A stretch of 39,628 bases of DNA from Gemmatimonadota bacterium (GCA_009837395.1 VXTP01000031.1:1-39628); one strand, 5' to 3'. Numbered from the stretch's first letter, positions 23,571-32,439 are shown. Notes: a model not told the origin generated them from the letters alone. A program made the numbers and translations.

Positions 23571-24808
23571 GAATCCAGGTACGCCCTCTGATCCGGCGTC
23601 AACTCGTCCACGGCCATACCCATGCTCGCGAGCTTCAGGCTGGCGATCTCGCGGTCGATTTCATCCGGCAGGGTGTATACACCGGGTGTCATTTCCCCGT
23701 GCCTGGCTACCAGATACTCCGCCGCCAGGGCCTGGTTGGCGAAGGACAGGTCCATGACCGCGGCGGGATGTCCCTCGCCGGCCACGAGGTTGACCAGCCG
23801 GCCCTCGCCGAGGAGATACAGTCTCCGGCCGTTCGCCAGGACGTACTCCTCCACCCATGGACGCAGGGACTGTCGCTCGACCGCGAGGGCACCCAGGGCC
23901 TGCACGTCGATTTCCACGTCGAAATGTCCGGCGTTGGCCAGCATGGCGCCGTCTTTCATGGCTTCCAGGTGGTCGCGGCGTATGACCCCCCGGTTTCCGG
24001 TTACGGTGACGAACAGGTCACCCAGCGCGGCCGCCTCGGCCATGGGCAGTACCCGGAATCCCTCCATGACGGCTTCCAGGGCCGCGACGGGATCCACCTC
24101 CGTTACGATGACCTGGCCGCCCAGCCCCCTGGCCCGGGACGCCACGCCCCGTCCGCACCAGCCGTAGCCGCACACCACCACCGTTTTTCCCGCGATCAAC
24201 GTATTAGTGGCCCGGAGGACGCCGTCGAGCGCGCTTTGTCCCGTGCCAAACCGGTTGTCGAATTGATGCTTGGTCTTCGAATCGTTGACCGCGATGACCG
24301 GAAAGGTCAGGTCGCCGTTCCGGACCATGCTTTGAAGCCGGTTAACGCCCGTGGTCGTCTCTTCCGTTCCGCCGATGATCTTGCCCAGTTGTTGGCGGTG
24401 GTCCCGATGCGCCGTGGTAACCAGGTCGGCCCCGTCGTCCAGCAGGAGATCCGGCTGCGCATCCAGCACGGTGTGCAGGTGCCGGCTGAACGTGTCGGAG
24501 TCCTCCCCCCTTATCGCCAATACGGGCACCCCGTGATGCACGACCAGGCTGGCCGCCACGTCGTCCTGCGTGCTCAAGGGATTGGATGCGCAGACGATGG
24601 GCTCCGCGCCGCCTGCCTTGATCGCCGTGACCAGGTTGGCCGTCTTGGTCGAAATGTGCAGGCAAACGCCGACGCGCAGGTTGCGAAGGGGCTGTTCCCG
24701 CGCGAACCGGTCTTTTATCGCGCGCAAGACCGGCATCTGGCGGGCGTCCCATGCCATGCGCGCCGCGCCGGCCTCGGCGAGATCGGGATCAAGGATGTCA
24801 GATTCCAT
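23561..24808 (-). CDS. ahcY: Adenosylhomocysteinase (S-adenosylhomocysteine hydrolase)
   Basis: Reversibly splits S-adenosylhomocysteine to adenosine and homocysteine, relieving product inhibition of methyltransferases; cytosolic, NAD-dependent. Visible motifs: LHISTKTANLVTAIKAGGAE, DSKTKHQFDNRFGTGQS, the NAD site VVVCGYGWCGRGVA, VTGNRGVI and NAGHFDVEID. I list the start at ATG 24808 (415 aa, MESDILDPD...). ATG 24820 (419 aa) and a TTG at 24859 are also in frame. A promoter-like TTGACG-17-CATAAT overlaps 24820, which favours 24808 and a near-leaderless mRNA. The length is that of the short, insert-lacking subfamily common in archaea and thermophiles. Confidence 0.92.
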   Translation of the reverse strand: MESDILDPDLAEAGAARMAWDARQMPVLRAIKDRFAREQPLRNLRVGVCLHISTKTANLVTAIKAGGAEPIVCASNPLSTQDDVAASLVVHHGVPVLAIRGEDSDTFSRHLHTVLDAQPDLLLDDGADLVTTAHRDHRQQLGKIIGGTEETTTGVNRLQSMVRNGDLTFPVIAVNDSKTKHQFDNRFGTGQSALDGVLRATNTLIAGKTVVVCGYGWCGRGVASRARGLGGQVIVTEVDPVAALEAVMEGFRVLPMAEAAALGDLFVTVTGNRGVIRRDHLEAMKDGAMLANAGHFDVEIDVQALGALAVERQSLRPWVEEYVLANGRRLYLLGEGRLVNLVAGEGHPAAVMDLSFANQALAAEYLVARHGEMTPGVYTLPDEIDREIASLKLASMGMAVDELTPDQRAYLDSWH

Positions 24809-24818
24809 GGCTACTGTC

Positions 24819-24847
24819 ATTATGGCTTTCGGCGCATTGCGCGTCAA
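24819..24847 (-). promoter_or_regulatory. Candidate promoter for ahcY
   Basis: On the - strand TTGACG (24847-24842), a 17-bp spacer and CATAAT (24824-24819). Transcription would start about 4 nt before the ATG at 24808, giving a near-leaderless transcript. No Shine-Dalgarno sequence is seen at any candidate start. Confidence 0.35.
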
Positions 24848-24929
24848 GGTTAATGGCAAGGTTAAACTGCCGCAACGGTTGCCTTCGGCATATCAGTACG
24901 TACTCCTTCCGCGCCGCCCTCATATGCCC

Positions 24930-24959
24930 TTGACATCAAGGAACTTCAACGACTAACAT
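24930..24959 (+). promoter_or_regulatory. Candidate promoter for the MATE gene
   Basis: TTGACA (24930-24935), an 18-bp spacer and TAACAT (24954-24959), in the divergent gap between ahcY and the MATE gene. Confidence 0.4.
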
Positions 24960-25045
24960 GGTGAGGTTTCACTTCCCGGTAAGTGACTGATTTATCGCGT
25001 TTTACACGGACCGTTCTTCCTATCCTCCGATCGTTCGGACACCCC

Positions 25046-26389
25046 ATGCTCGACCTCTCCAGAAAACGCCTCAACCGTACCATACTTTCCCTCGCATGGC
25101 CGGCCATACTCGAAAACCTGATGCACACGACGGTGTACATCGTCGACAGCATCTTTATCGGCACCCTCGGAACGCTGGCTTTCGCCGCCGTCGGCCAGAG
25201 TTCCATGATCCTCTTTACCGTGGTTTTCGTCTTCTACGGGATCGGGGTGGCAACGGGGGCCGTCGTGGCGAGGAACCTGGGCCGGGGCGACCAGAAGACG
25301 GCCTGCGAGGCCGCCGGCCAGGGGATCATACTCGGAACGTCCATCGGTCTGATGGTGGCCGCGCTGGGCCTGATGTTCGGCGAGGACCTCATGGTATTCC
25401 TGGGTACGGAGCCGGACGTGGTCGCACGGGCCCAGGAGTACATGCCCATCGTCTTCGCCTTCAGCGTGCTGCGTCTTTTCATCTACACCAGCAGCGGGAT
25501 CCTGCGCGCGGCCGGCGACACCAAGACGCCCATGTGGATCACGGGTATCATGAACGTGTACAACATTTTCGCCGACTGGGTGCTGATCTTCGGCATCGGA
25601 CCCTTCCCGGAACTGGGCATAACGGGCGCGGCTCTCGCCACGGGCACGGCTTACGTCCTGGGCACCGTCCTGCTCATGTACAGGCTTTTCCGCCGTCACG
25701 CGAGATTCAGGCTGTGCGGCAGCGACATTGGGAATATCAGATCCGAGCACCTGCGGACCATCATACGGATCGCCGTGCCGAATCTCGGTGAACAGTCCGT
25801 CATGCAATGCGCCTATTTCTCGTTCATGTGGATCGTGACAAGCCTGGGTACGGCGGCGCTCACGGCGCATTTCATGACCATACGGGTGGAGATGGTCTCC
25901 TTCATGCCCGTATTCGGACTTTCCATGGCCGTGTCCACCGTGGTCGGACAGAGTCTGGGCGCCGAGCGTCCCGAAATCGCCGAGCTTGCCGTGAAGAAGG
26001 CCGCTCGAATCGGCCTGATCGCCATGAGCGCGCTGGGGCTTATATTCGTCGCCGTACCCGGCCTGCTCGTCGGTATCTACAGTCCGTCGCCGGAAGTGTA
26101 TGACCTGGCCGTGCTCTGCGTGCGTATCGCCGCCCTCGAACTGCCGACGTCGGCTTTGCTGATGATCTATACCGGCGCCATGCGGGGCGCGGGAGACACC
26201 GTGAGTCCCATGTTGATCAGCATCTTCGGCGCGATCTTCCTGCGGATCGGCATGATGTACGTGCTGGTGATCGAACTGGGCTGGGGGTTGCCTGGGGTAT
26301 GGTACGGTACGGCGCTGGACTGGGGCATCCGCCTGGTGATCGCCTGGTTCCTGTTCCGGCGGGGACGCTGGAAGAGGATAAAGATCTAA
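25046..26389 (+). CDS. MATE family efflux transporter
   Basis: From ATG 25046 the product is 447 aa, normal for MATE. A GTG at 24983 would add 21 residues unlike the family N-terminus. About twelve hydrophobic segments are visible; MatE repeats begin NRTILSLAWPAILENLM and, in the second half, IIRIAVPNLGEQSVM. FGIGPFPELGITGAALATG and the repeated AGDTKTPM / GAGDTVSPM motifs are characteristic. It exports drugs or metabolites in exchange for Na+ or H+ across the inner membrane. It is followed 15 bp later by dtd. Confidence 0.9.
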   Translation: MLDLSRKRLNRTILSLAWPAILENLMHTTVYIVDSIFIGTLGTLAFAAVGQSSMILFTVVFVFYGIGVATGAVVARNLGRGDQKTACEAAGQGIILGTSIGLMVAALGLMFGEDLMVFLGTEPDVVARAQEYMPIVFAFSVLRLFIYTSSGILRAAGDTKTPMWITGIMNVYNIFADWVLIFGIGPFPELGITGAALATGTAYVLGTVLLMYRLFRRHARFRLCGSDIGNIRSEHLRTIIRIAVPNLGEQSVMQCAYFSFMWIVTSLGTAALTAHFMTIRVEMVSFMPVFGLSMAVSTVVGQSLGAERPEIAELAVKKAARIGLIAMSALGLIFVAVPGLLVGIYSPSPEVYDLAVLCVRIAALELPTSALLMIYTGAMRGAGDTVSPMLISIFGAIFLRIGMMYVLVIELGWGLPGVWYGTALDWGIRLVIAWFLFRRGRWKRIKI

Positions 26390-26404
26390 GGGGAGTTTGA
26401 ATCG

Positions 26405-26848
26405 ATGAAAGTCGTTTTGCAGCGCGTCTCCAGCGCTTCCGTCAAAATCGACGGCGCGGTAACCGGTGAAATCGGTCCCGGTCTCGTACTGCTACTTGGC
26501 ATTGCGAAGGACGATGCGCCGGAGGACGTGGAGTACGTCGTCAACAAGTGCGCCGGACTCCGGATATTCGGCGACGACCAGGGGAAGATGAACCGTTCTC
26601 TGCTCGACGTAGGGGGTGAAGTACTGGCGATATCCCAGTTTACGCTGTTCGGCGATACCCGCAAGGGCCGCAGGCCCAGTTTCGAAAGCGCCGCGCCGCC
26701 GGAACTCGCCGAACCGCTCTACGAGCTGGCGGTCGAACGCCTCAGGGAACAGGGCATCAGGGTCGCCACCGGTCGTTTCGGCGCCTACATGGAAGTGTCA
26801 CTGGTCAACGACGGGCCCGTGACCTTGACCGTCGAGTCCCGCCGATGA
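26405..26848 (+). CDS. dtd: D-aminoacyl-tRNA deacylase
   Basis: Encodes 147 aa, full family length. It removes D-amino acids (and Gly from tRNA-Ala) from mischarged tRNAs. The start [34 protein letters not shown] (SQFT 77-80) and the NDGPVT cross-subunit Gly-cisPro motif (135-140) are diagnostic. GGGGAG precedes the ATG. It overlaps the maf start by four bases (ATGA). Confidence 0.96.
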   Translation: MKVVLQRVSSASVKIDGAVTGEIGPGLVLLLGIAKDDAPEDVEYVVNKCAGLRIFGDDQGKMNRSLLDVGGEVLAISQFTLFGDTRKGRRPSFESAAPPELAEPLYELAVERLREQGIRVATGRFGAYMEVSLVNDGPVTLTVESRR

Positions 26849-27429
26849 AGCAAATCGTCCTGGCCTCTTCCTCGCCCCGCCGATCCGACCTGCTCCGGCA
26901 GATCGGGATCGCCTTCGAAGTCGTTCCACCGGACGTCGACGAATCACAGTACTCCTTTGACGGCGATCCTGCCGGTACCGCGGAACGGCTTGCATTGGCC
27001 AAGGCGAAAAGTGCGGCCGGCCGGGTCGACGCCCGCGGCCGCCTGGTGCTTGGCGCGGACACGGTGGTCCTGTTCGAGGACGAGGTCATCGGCAAGCCGA
27101 AAGATGCGGAGGACGCCTGCGCCATGCTGCAAAGGCTGGCCGGCCGTTCTCACCGGGTGCTCACGGGCTTTGCCCTGCTGGATCCGCGGACGGACCGGGC
27201 GGTGACGGCGCACGAGTGGACGGCCGTCTCCATGCGCGAACTGACCGACGCCGAAATCCGCGCGTACGTGGATACGGGCGAGCCCCTGGACAAGGCGGGG
27301 TCCTATGGCGCCCATGCCCTGGGCGCCGGTCTCATCACCCGCGTGGAGGGCTGTTTCTACAACGTGATCGGCCTTCCCCTCGCCCGGTTGCTGATGACGC
27401 TTGAAAACTTCGATGACATGGCGACGTGA
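26845..27429 (+). CDS. maf: Maf family nucleotide pyrophosphatase
   Basis: Encodes 194 aa. It starts [21 protein letters not shown] with the SSSPRR phosphate-binding motif. [20 protein letters not shown] contains the catalytic Asp and Lys, and [18 protein letters not shown] the C-terminal motif. It hydrolyses dTTP/UTP or modified nucleotides to monophosphates. It overlaps dtd by ATGA, a housekeeping pairing. Confidence 0.95.
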   Translation: MKQIVLASSSPRRSDLLRQIGIAFEVVPPDVDESQYSFDGDPAGTAERLALAKAKSAAGRVDARGRLVLGADTVVLFEDEVIGKPKDAEDACAMLQRLAGRSHRVLTGFALLDPRTDRAVTAHEWTAVSMRELTDAEIRAYVDTGEPLDKAGSYGAHALGAGLITRVEGCFYNVIGLPLARLLMTLENFDDMAT

Positions 27430-27511
27430 CCAGGGTCGCATGGGCGTAACATGGGTCGCATCGTCGTGATTAAGTCCGCCACCAAAGGCTCAGAACCGAC
27501 CGGGTAACTCC

Positions 27512-28030
27512 ATGGCCGATTTCAGAGGACACGTCTGGGGTGGTTTCGTCGCCACCCTCATCTCCATGGCGCTCTGTACCGCCGGGCTATGGTGGACGGA
27601 GCTGCTTGATCCCTACCGGACCCTGGACGTCTGGCCAAAGGTGCTTCTGCTGCTGTCCATCGGGTTGTTGTCGGCCTGTTTCCCGGACATGGACACCGAG
27701 AGTAAATCGCAGCGGCTGTTCTACCGCCTGTTGATTCTGCTGGACATCTGGTTTATCTTGATCGGGGATTACAGGACGGCGGCCCTGCTGGGACTCGGCG
27801 CCATGCTGCCCCTACTCGGCAAGCACAGGGGATGGACCCATACCTGGCTGGCCATGTTGCTGGTGCCCGCGCTGTTCCTGCTCGTCCCCATGTATTTGAA
27901 AGGGTCCGTTGAGTCCTTTCCAATCGTCTGCTACGTCGTATCGGTCTCGGCCTATGCCAGCCACCTGGTGCTCGACGGATATATAGAACAGACGGGCCGG
28001 CGTATCCGCCGCCTGGTCGCGGGAAACTGA
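27512..28030 (+). CDS. Membrane-bound metal-dependent hydrolase, DUF457/YdjM-like
   Basis: Encodes 172 aa. Conserved polar motifs lie among hydrophobic helices: FRGHVWGGF near the N-terminus, SACFPDMDTESKSQ, GKHRGWTHTWL and ASHLVLDGY near the C-terminus. These His/Asp residues are the putative metal ligands of the YdjM family, predicted inner-membrane hydrolases of unknown substrate. Four to five TM segments are expected. Its last codons and stop are partly repeated downstream. Confidence 0.85.
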   Translation: MADFRGHVWGGFVATLISMALCTAGLWWTELLDPYRTLDVWPKVLLLLSIGLLSACFPDMDTESKSQRLFYRLLILLDIWFILIGDYRTAALLGLGAMLPLLGKHRGWTHTWLAMLLVPALFLLVPMYLKGSVESFPIVCYVVSVSAYASHLVLDGYIEQTGRRIRRLVAGN

Positions 28031-28121
28031 GCGCGGGAAACCGAGCCGATGAAGCGATCGAAACTGAGCGCGGGAAACTGAGCGGCGTCCGCCATCAACT
28101 TCGAGCGGCGTCCGCCATCAA
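28018..28121 (+). repeat. Short tandem duplications after the DUF457 gene
   Basis: CGCGGGAAACTGAG (28018-28031), which includes the stop codon, is followed directly by CGCGGGAAACCGAG (28032-28045) and recurs at 28069-28082. Next comes GAGCGGCGTCCGCCATCAA twice (28080-28098, 28103-28121). The block fills the gap up to the next gene. Confidence 0.8.
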
Positions 28122-28133
28122 TCCGGAGATTAC

Positions 28134-28427
28134 ATGAAAAGCGCACTGGAAATCGCCATGGAGAAGACCGCCAGCGCACAGCAGGGCGGCAAGCTGACGG
28201 ACGAGCAGCGTAAGGGGATCGCCGACCTGGAGAAGGAATACCAGGCCAAAATCGCGGAACAGGAGATCATGGTCGAATCGAAAATCAAGGCGTTGGCGGT
28301 CCAGGCGCAGGGCCACGAGTTACAGCAGCAGGTACACGCCCTGCGGGAGCAACTGGTCCAGGAGCGGGAACGCCTGGAAGCGGATAGGAATACGAAAATT
28401 CAGGCGCTCCGTGACCAAACAGGTTAG
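28134..28427 (+). CDS. Small coiled-coil protein of unknown function
   Basis: Encodes 97 aa, highly charged, with no signal peptide. From about residue 20 to the end it is Glu/Gln/Lys-rich with heptad-like spacing (DLEKEYQAKIAEQEIMVESK, HALREQLVQERERLEADR), predicting a long alpha-helical coiled coil. GGAG precedes the ATG. I recognise no family. It stands between the hydrolase and an oxidoreductase gene on the same strand. Confidence 0.75.
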   Translation: MKSALEIAMEKTASAQQGGKLTDEQRKGIADLEKEYQAKIAEQEIMVESKIKALAVQAQGHELQQQVHALREQLVQERERLEADRNTKIQALRDQTG

Positions 28428-28487
28428 CGATTCCAATCCAGGATCGGATCTACCCTCGAATTCAACCCGCGTACCGGAGATCATGAC

Positions 28488-29471
28488 ATGGCAAAGAAGC
28501 GTCTGCGCGTCGCCCTGATCGGCTGCGGAGGCAACATGCGAAGCGCCCACGTGCCGCGCATCCAGGCCGACGGGGCGGTCGAAATCGCGGCGGTTGCAGA
28601 TACCTCGGAAGAAGCCGCCCATGCGTTGATGGACAGGTGGGGCCGCACAGTTCCCTGTTACGCCGACTACCGGGACATGATTGAGGACCACCGGCTCGAC
28701 GCGGTCATGGTGAGTTCTCCCCACGCCCTGCACTACGAGCAGGTGGACTATGCCCTGGATCAAGGTCTGCACGCGCTCGTCGAGAAGCCGCTCACCATCT
28801 CGTCCGGCCACACGCGCGCCCTGATCGGGAAGGCGGAAGAACAGCGTCGGATCCTGCTGGTGAGTTACCAGCGCAATTTCATGGCGCCTCATGTCTACGC
28901 CCGGGAGCTGATTCGGAAGGGCGCAATCGGCGAGGTGCGCGGCGTCGTGGCCTACGTCACGCAGAACTGGGGCGGCACGCGCGGGTGGCGGCTCGATCCG
29001 GTCCTGTCGGGCGGCGGCATGTTTCTCGATACGGGCAGTCACCTGGTGGCTTCCACGCTGTGGATTACGGATCTCAAGCCCCTCGAGGTGAGCGCTTTCC
29101 TGGACAAGGCTGGGCGGGAAGTGGATATCAACATGGTGGTGGCCGTGCGGTTTGCCGGCGGCGCGTACGGCACGCTGAACACCTTCGGAAACGCTGCCCG
29201 GCACGACGAACGCATCGCGATCCATGGCAGCGAAGGGAGCCTGGTTTTCCACCTGCACCAGTGGCAGGTCAGATCGGTCCTGTTAAACGACGAGCCCCTG
29301 AAGATCCCGGCCAGGATACGGGAGGACACGCCGGACGGTGCGTTCTTCCGCATGATCCGCAACGGCGGGAAGGGATACGAACTTCCCCATTTCGCCCTCG
29401 CCGTTTCCCAGGTCAGCGAGGCGGCCTACCAATCGGTGGAGACAGGAAAACCGGTTCAGGTCGCCGGGTAG
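28488..29471 (+). CDS. Third Gfo/Idh/MocA family oxidoreductase
   Basis: Encodes 327 aa. The Rossmann fold has VALIGCGGNMRSAHVP (8-23), and EKPLT (99-103) is the family EKP motif. GGGMFLDTGSHLVAS holds the conserved Asp/His. The sequence is only distantly like the other two family members in the window, so this is not a recent duplicate. It is likely co-transcribed with the SDR gene 143 bp downstream across a tandem repeat. Substrate unknown; sugar or polyol derivative by family. Confidence 0.9.
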   Translation: MAKKRLRVALIGCGGNMRSAHVPRIQADGAVEIAAVADTSEEAAHALMDRWGRTVPCYADYRDMIEDHRLDAVMVSSPHALHYEQVDYALDQGLHALVEKPLTISSGHTRALIGKAEEQRRILLVSYQRNFMAPHVYARELIRKGAIGEVRGVVAYVTQNWGGTRGWRLDPVLSGGGMFLDTGSHLVASTLWITDLKPLEVSAFLDKAGREVDINMVVAVRFAGGAYGTLNTFGNAARHDERIAIHGSEGSLVFHLHQWQVRSVLLNDEPLKIPARIREDTPDGAFFRMIRNGGKGYELPHFALAVSQVSEAAYQSVETGKPVQVAG

Positions 29472-29480
29472 TCCCGGCGC

Positions 29481-29579
29481 GGCCGGGTGCGGCCGTGCGT
29501 GGCCGGGTGCGGCCGTGCGTGGCCGGGTGCGTGACCGTGCTTGACCCGTGCGTGACCGTGCGTGACCGTGCTTGACCCG
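29481..29579 (+). repeat. GC-rich tandem repeats between oxidoreductase and SDR genes
   Basis: The 20-bp unit GGCCGGGTGCGGCCGTGCGT occurs at 29481-29500 and 29501-29520, with a half copy after it. Then CGTGACCGTGCTTGACCCG occurs at 29530-29548 and 29561-29579. No open frame crosses usefully. Confidence 0.85.
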
Positions 29580-29614
29580 GCGTGGCCGGAACCAGCAGAA
29601 TCAGGAGACTGTAC

Positions 29615-30406
29615 ATGAGTGCGAAAGGGCGTCTGGCGGAGAAGCGGGCGGTCGTCACCGGAGCGGGGAGCGGTATCGGCCGCGCCATCGCGCTGAGACT
29701 CGCGCAGGAAGGCGCGCACGTGGCGGCCGTGGACATCGATCGCGACAGCGCGGAAGCTACGGCGGACCGGATCCGTGACGGCGGCGGCACCGCGGCGGCA
29801 TTGACCGCCGACCTGGTCCAGGTCGACCGCATCGTACCCATGATCGACGAAGCCGTTTCCGCACTGGGCAGGCTGGATATCCTGGTCAACAACGCGGGTC
29901 GGGTTGAAATCAAGCCCTTCCTCGATCTGACCGAGACGGAATGGGACCAGGTCATCGATCTCAATCTGAAGGGGACGTACTTCTGCATGCAGGCGGGGGC
30001 CCGCCAGATGATCCGGCAGGGCGGTGGCGGCCGAATCATCAACATGTCCTCCATCTCGGGCAGACACGGCCGGGCCGATTCGAGCGCATACGCCGCCAGC
30101 AAAATGGCCGTCATCAGCATCACGCAGTCCGCGGCCCTGGCGCTGGCGGATCACGGGATCCTGGTCAACGCGCTGTGTCCGGGCGTCGTGGCCACGCCCA
30201 TGTGGGACCACATCGACGAGGACCGTGCCCGCCTGTTCGGATACGAGCGGGGGACGGCCCGGGCCCGGCTCGTTGAGAAGATCCCCCTCAAACGGGTCTC
30301 CGAGCCGGAGGAGATCGCCGCCGCGGCGGTCTTCGTCGCCTCCGACGAGAACACGCTGATCACCGGCCAGGCGATCAATGTCGACGGCGGCATGGAAATG
30401 AACTGA
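29615..30406 (+). CDS. Short-chain dehydrogenase/reductase (FabG-like classical SDR)
   Basis: The start is ATG 29615 (263 aa), with TCAGGAGA (29601-29608) upstream. TGAGSGIG (15-22), NNAG (92-95), Ser145/146 (NMSS), Tyr159 and Lys163 (YAASK) make a complete classical SDR. The C-terminus ITGQAINVDGGMEMN is the usual final motif. An Asp at the end of beta2 (AAVDID) suggests NAD preference. With the upstream Gfo/Idh/MocA gene it could form a two-step polyol or sugar oxidation; this is inference. Confidence 0.92.
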   Translation: MSAKGRLAEKRAVVTGAGSGIGRAIALRLAQEGAHVAAVDIDRDSAEATADRIRDGGGTAAALTADLVQVDRIVPMIDEAVSALGRLDILVNNAGRVEIKPFLDLTETEWDQVIDLNLKGTYFCMQAGARQMIRQGGGGRIINMSSISGRHGRADSSAYAASKMAVISITQSAALALADHGILVNALCPGVVATPMWDHIDEDRARLFGYERGTARARLVEKIPLKRVSEPEEIAAAAVFVASDENTLITGQAINVDGGMEMN

Positions 30407-30459
30407 AATCGGGGACGGCGCCCGCGGAACGACAGCGAAGCGGCCGTTCGGGTTTGATC

Positions 30460-30488
30460 TTGACAGTGCGCAACGCCCGCCGTATACT
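30460..30488 (+). promoter_or_regulatory. Near-consensus sigma70-type promoter for kptA
   Basis: TTGACA (30460-30465), a 17-bp spacer and TATACT (30483-30488). The start of transcription should be near 30495, leaving about 128 nt of leader that includes a 9-bp triple repeat. Confidence 0.7.
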
Positions 30489-30540
30489 CGGTAGGTTCCT
30501 TTTCACAGCCATTTCTGGTACTTCGCATCGGCCGGCATGG

Positions 30541-30567
30541 CCTGCACAGTCTGCATAGCCTGCACAG
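30541..30567 (+). repeat. 9-bp tandem repeat in the kptA leader
   Basis: CCTGCACAG, TCTGCATAG and CCTGCACAG lie in direct tandem at 30541-30549, 30550-30558 and 30559-30567. Confidence 0.75.
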
Positions 30568-30622
30568 CCATCGTGGCCGCCATATTCCGCTCAGGCAAGA
30601 CTCCATCAGAAAGACTTCATCA

Positions 30623-31225
30623 ATGGATCCACGAAGACGCGAAAGACTCTCCAAGCTCCTCTCCCTGATTCTCCGGCATAAACCCGAAAGATTCGACATA
30701 ACGCTCGACGAAAGGGGATACGCTTCGATCGACGAGATTGTGGAGGCCATCCAGGAAAAGTTCGATCTGCTGGCGAGGGATGAAATCCTCGAGATCGCCG
30801 ACGGCGCCGAGAAGAGAAGATTCGAGGTGGAGGAAGACCGCATCCGGGCGCGCTACGGACACAGTTTCCCTATTGACCTGGGGCTGCCTCCCGCGGATCC
30901 GCCCGAGTACCTTTATTACGCGACCGTACCCGCGCGGGCCTCGGTCATCACCAATGGCGGCCTGACGCCCAGCGACCGTCAGTACGTCCACCTTTCCCTT
31001 TCCGAAGATATCGCCGCACAGGTAGCCAGGAACCAGACGGATACGCCGGTCGTCTTCCGCATCAACGCGCGGCAGGCCACCGAAGCCGGCGTGAACTTCT
31101 ACGACCGCTCTCCGGTCATCCTGACCACGGGCGTGCCCTCCGAGTTCATCGATGTGCTGCAGGAGGCCCCGCCGCCTCCCGCCGAGTTCGGCCGCCGGAA
31201 GCGGAAGGCCCCTCCGCGCAGATAG
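30623..31225 (+). CDS. kptA: RNA 2'-phosphotransferase, KptA/Tpt1 family
   Basis: Encodes 200 aa. Tpt1 enzymes move an RNA 2'-phosphate to NAD+ to give ADP-ribose 1'',2''-cyclic phosphate. LSLILRHKPE holds Arg18-His19, RIRARYGHS the third-position Arg (about Arg75), and SDRQYVHLS Arg119, so the Arg-His-Arg-Arg tetrad seems intact. Two normally strict places differ: RxNQGHS reads RARYGHS, and LxHGT reads LYYAT. The last ~20 residues are Pro/Arg/Lys-rich (GRRKRKAPPRR). It has its own promoter and is followed after 1 bp by the glycosidase gene. Function in bacteria, which lack tRNA splicing of the fungal kind, is unclear. Confidence 0.88.
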   Translation: MDPRRRERLSKLLSLILRHKPERFDITLDERGYASIDEIVEAIQEKFDLLARDEILEIADGAEKRRFEVEEDRIRARYGHSFPIDLGLPPADPPEYLYYATVPARASVITNGGLTPSDRQYVHLSLSEDIAAQVARNQTDTPVVFRINARQATEAGVNFYDRSPVILTTGVPSEFIDVLQEAPPPPAEFGRRKRKAPPRR

Positions 31226-31226
31226 C

Positions 31227-32342
31227 ATGCGCCGCCTTGTCCTCCCTTTCCTCGGCCTGTTGCTTGCCATCTGCCTGCTGTTGTTCGACCTGACCATTCT
31301 GTGGTCGGGGCGCACCGCCATACGCCCCGTGATGCAGAAGGGCGTCGCCCTGGGGGTGTTCAAGGCCTCGGAGGGGATGTCCTACTACCGGTCCTCCCTG
31401 GAAGACATCGCGGCCCTCGGCGCATCCCACCTTTCCGTCCCCGTGTTCATCCTGCAGGATTCCGTGGATTCCGTCACCCATTTCACCCGCCCGTCGGACG
31501 GCGCCACGGGGGAACAGCACGAACGCGTGATCCGGGAAGTCATCGACTTCGCCCACCGGATGGGGTTGAAGGTCATGCTGACGCCCATCGTCAACCTGGA
31601 CCGCCCCGGCGAGAGGGAATGGCGCGGTACCATATCCCCGGACGATTGGCAGGCATGGTTTGAAAGTTACCGCGGAATGATCCGCCATTTCGCCCGGCTG
31701 GCCGCGGAAATGGACGTCGAGTATCTGAGCGTGGGGACCGAGCTCGTATCGGCCGAAAGGTTCACCGGTCAATGGAGGGAGACCATCGCCGAGGTGCGCG
31801 GTATCTTCCCGGGGCAACTGACCTATTCCACGAACTGGGACCGGTACGACCGGGTCGCTTTCTGGGACGACCTCGACTTCGCGGGGATATCGGCTTACTA
31901 CGAACTGTCGGAATCCGAGGATCCCACCGTGGAAGAACTGGTCTCCGCCTGGCGACCGGTGAAGGAGGACCTGCTGCGATGGCAGGCCCGATGGAACAAA
32001 CCCCTTTTATTCACCGAGATCGGTTACATGAGCCAGTCCGGGGTCGCCGGCCATCCCTGGAACTACGTGTCGGAGAATCCCCTCGACCTGGAGGCGCAGC
32101 GGCGTTGTTACGAGGCCCTGCGGCTGGCCTGGGAAGGGGAAGAGCGGTTTGCCGGCCTGTACCTATGGATCTGGGAACCGGACAAGCGGGGTGGGCAAGA
32201 CCGGGGATACAATTTCGCGGGCAAGCCCGCGGAAGAGGTCGTTCGCGACTGGTACCACAGCGTGCCGGACAACGCCAACGTCCTTGACTACGCCGTCAAC
32301 GGCATGGAGCGGTTTCTGCGGTCCCTGAGGCAGGGGTTGTGA
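31227..32342 (+). CDS. GH113-like glycoside hydrolase with N-terminal membrane anchor or signal
   Basis: Start ATG 31227 (371 aa), one base after the kptA stop. The N-terminus MRRLVLPFLGLLLAICLLLF is a signal peptide or uncleaved anchor. The rest is a TIM barrel: KVMLTPIVNLD, VEYLSVGTELVS (Glu172, probable acid/base) and KPLLFTEIGYMSQSG (Glu264, probable nucleophile), ending with AGLYLWIWEPD. These match the GH113 (beta-mannanase) type of clan GH-A. Family-level assignment is by motif only. It acts outside the cytoplasm. Confidence 0.82.
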   Translation: MRRLVLPFLGLLLAICLLLFDLTILWSGRTAIRPVMQKGVALGVFKASEGMSYYRSSLEDIAALGASHLSVPVFILQDSVDSVTHFTRPSDGATGEQHERVIREVIDFAHRMGLKVMLTPIVNLDRPGEREWRGTISPDDWQAWFESYRGMIRHFARLAAEMDVEYLSVGTELVSAERFTGQWRETIAEVRGIFPGQLTYSTNWDRYDRVAFWDDLDFAGISAYYELSESEDPTVEELVSAWRPVKEDLLRWQARWNKPLLFTEIGYMSQSGVAGHPWNYVSENPLDLEAQRRCYEALRLAWEGEERFAGLYLWIWEPDKRGGQDRGYNFAGKPAEEVVRDWYHSVPDNANVLDYAVNGMERFLRSLRQGL

Positions 32343-32413
32343 GGAAACCGGCGCACGGTCCCGCGGTTTGCTCTCCGTCACGCACTCCGCGTATGATGGG
32401 TATGTTGCACGGC

Positions 32414-32437
32414 GCCGACCCGGAGTACGGGGTCGGC
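32414..32437. terminator. Hairpin between convergent genes
   Basis: GCCGACCC (32414-32421) pairs with GGGTCGGC (32430-32437) around an 8-nt loop in the 97-bp gap between the glycosidase stop and the K+ channel stop. No T-tract is present, so the function is uncertain. Confidence 0.35.
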
Positions 32438-32439
32438 CG

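Noticed and set aside
22922-24853. 643-codon open frame on + opposite the decarboxylase and ahcY genes
   Set aside because: It is antisense to two well-supported genes, has no domain, and arises from GC-rich third positions.
28018-28121. Possible CRISPR array
   Set aside because: Repeats are adjacent or nearly so, vary in unit length, and have no unique spacers or cas genes.
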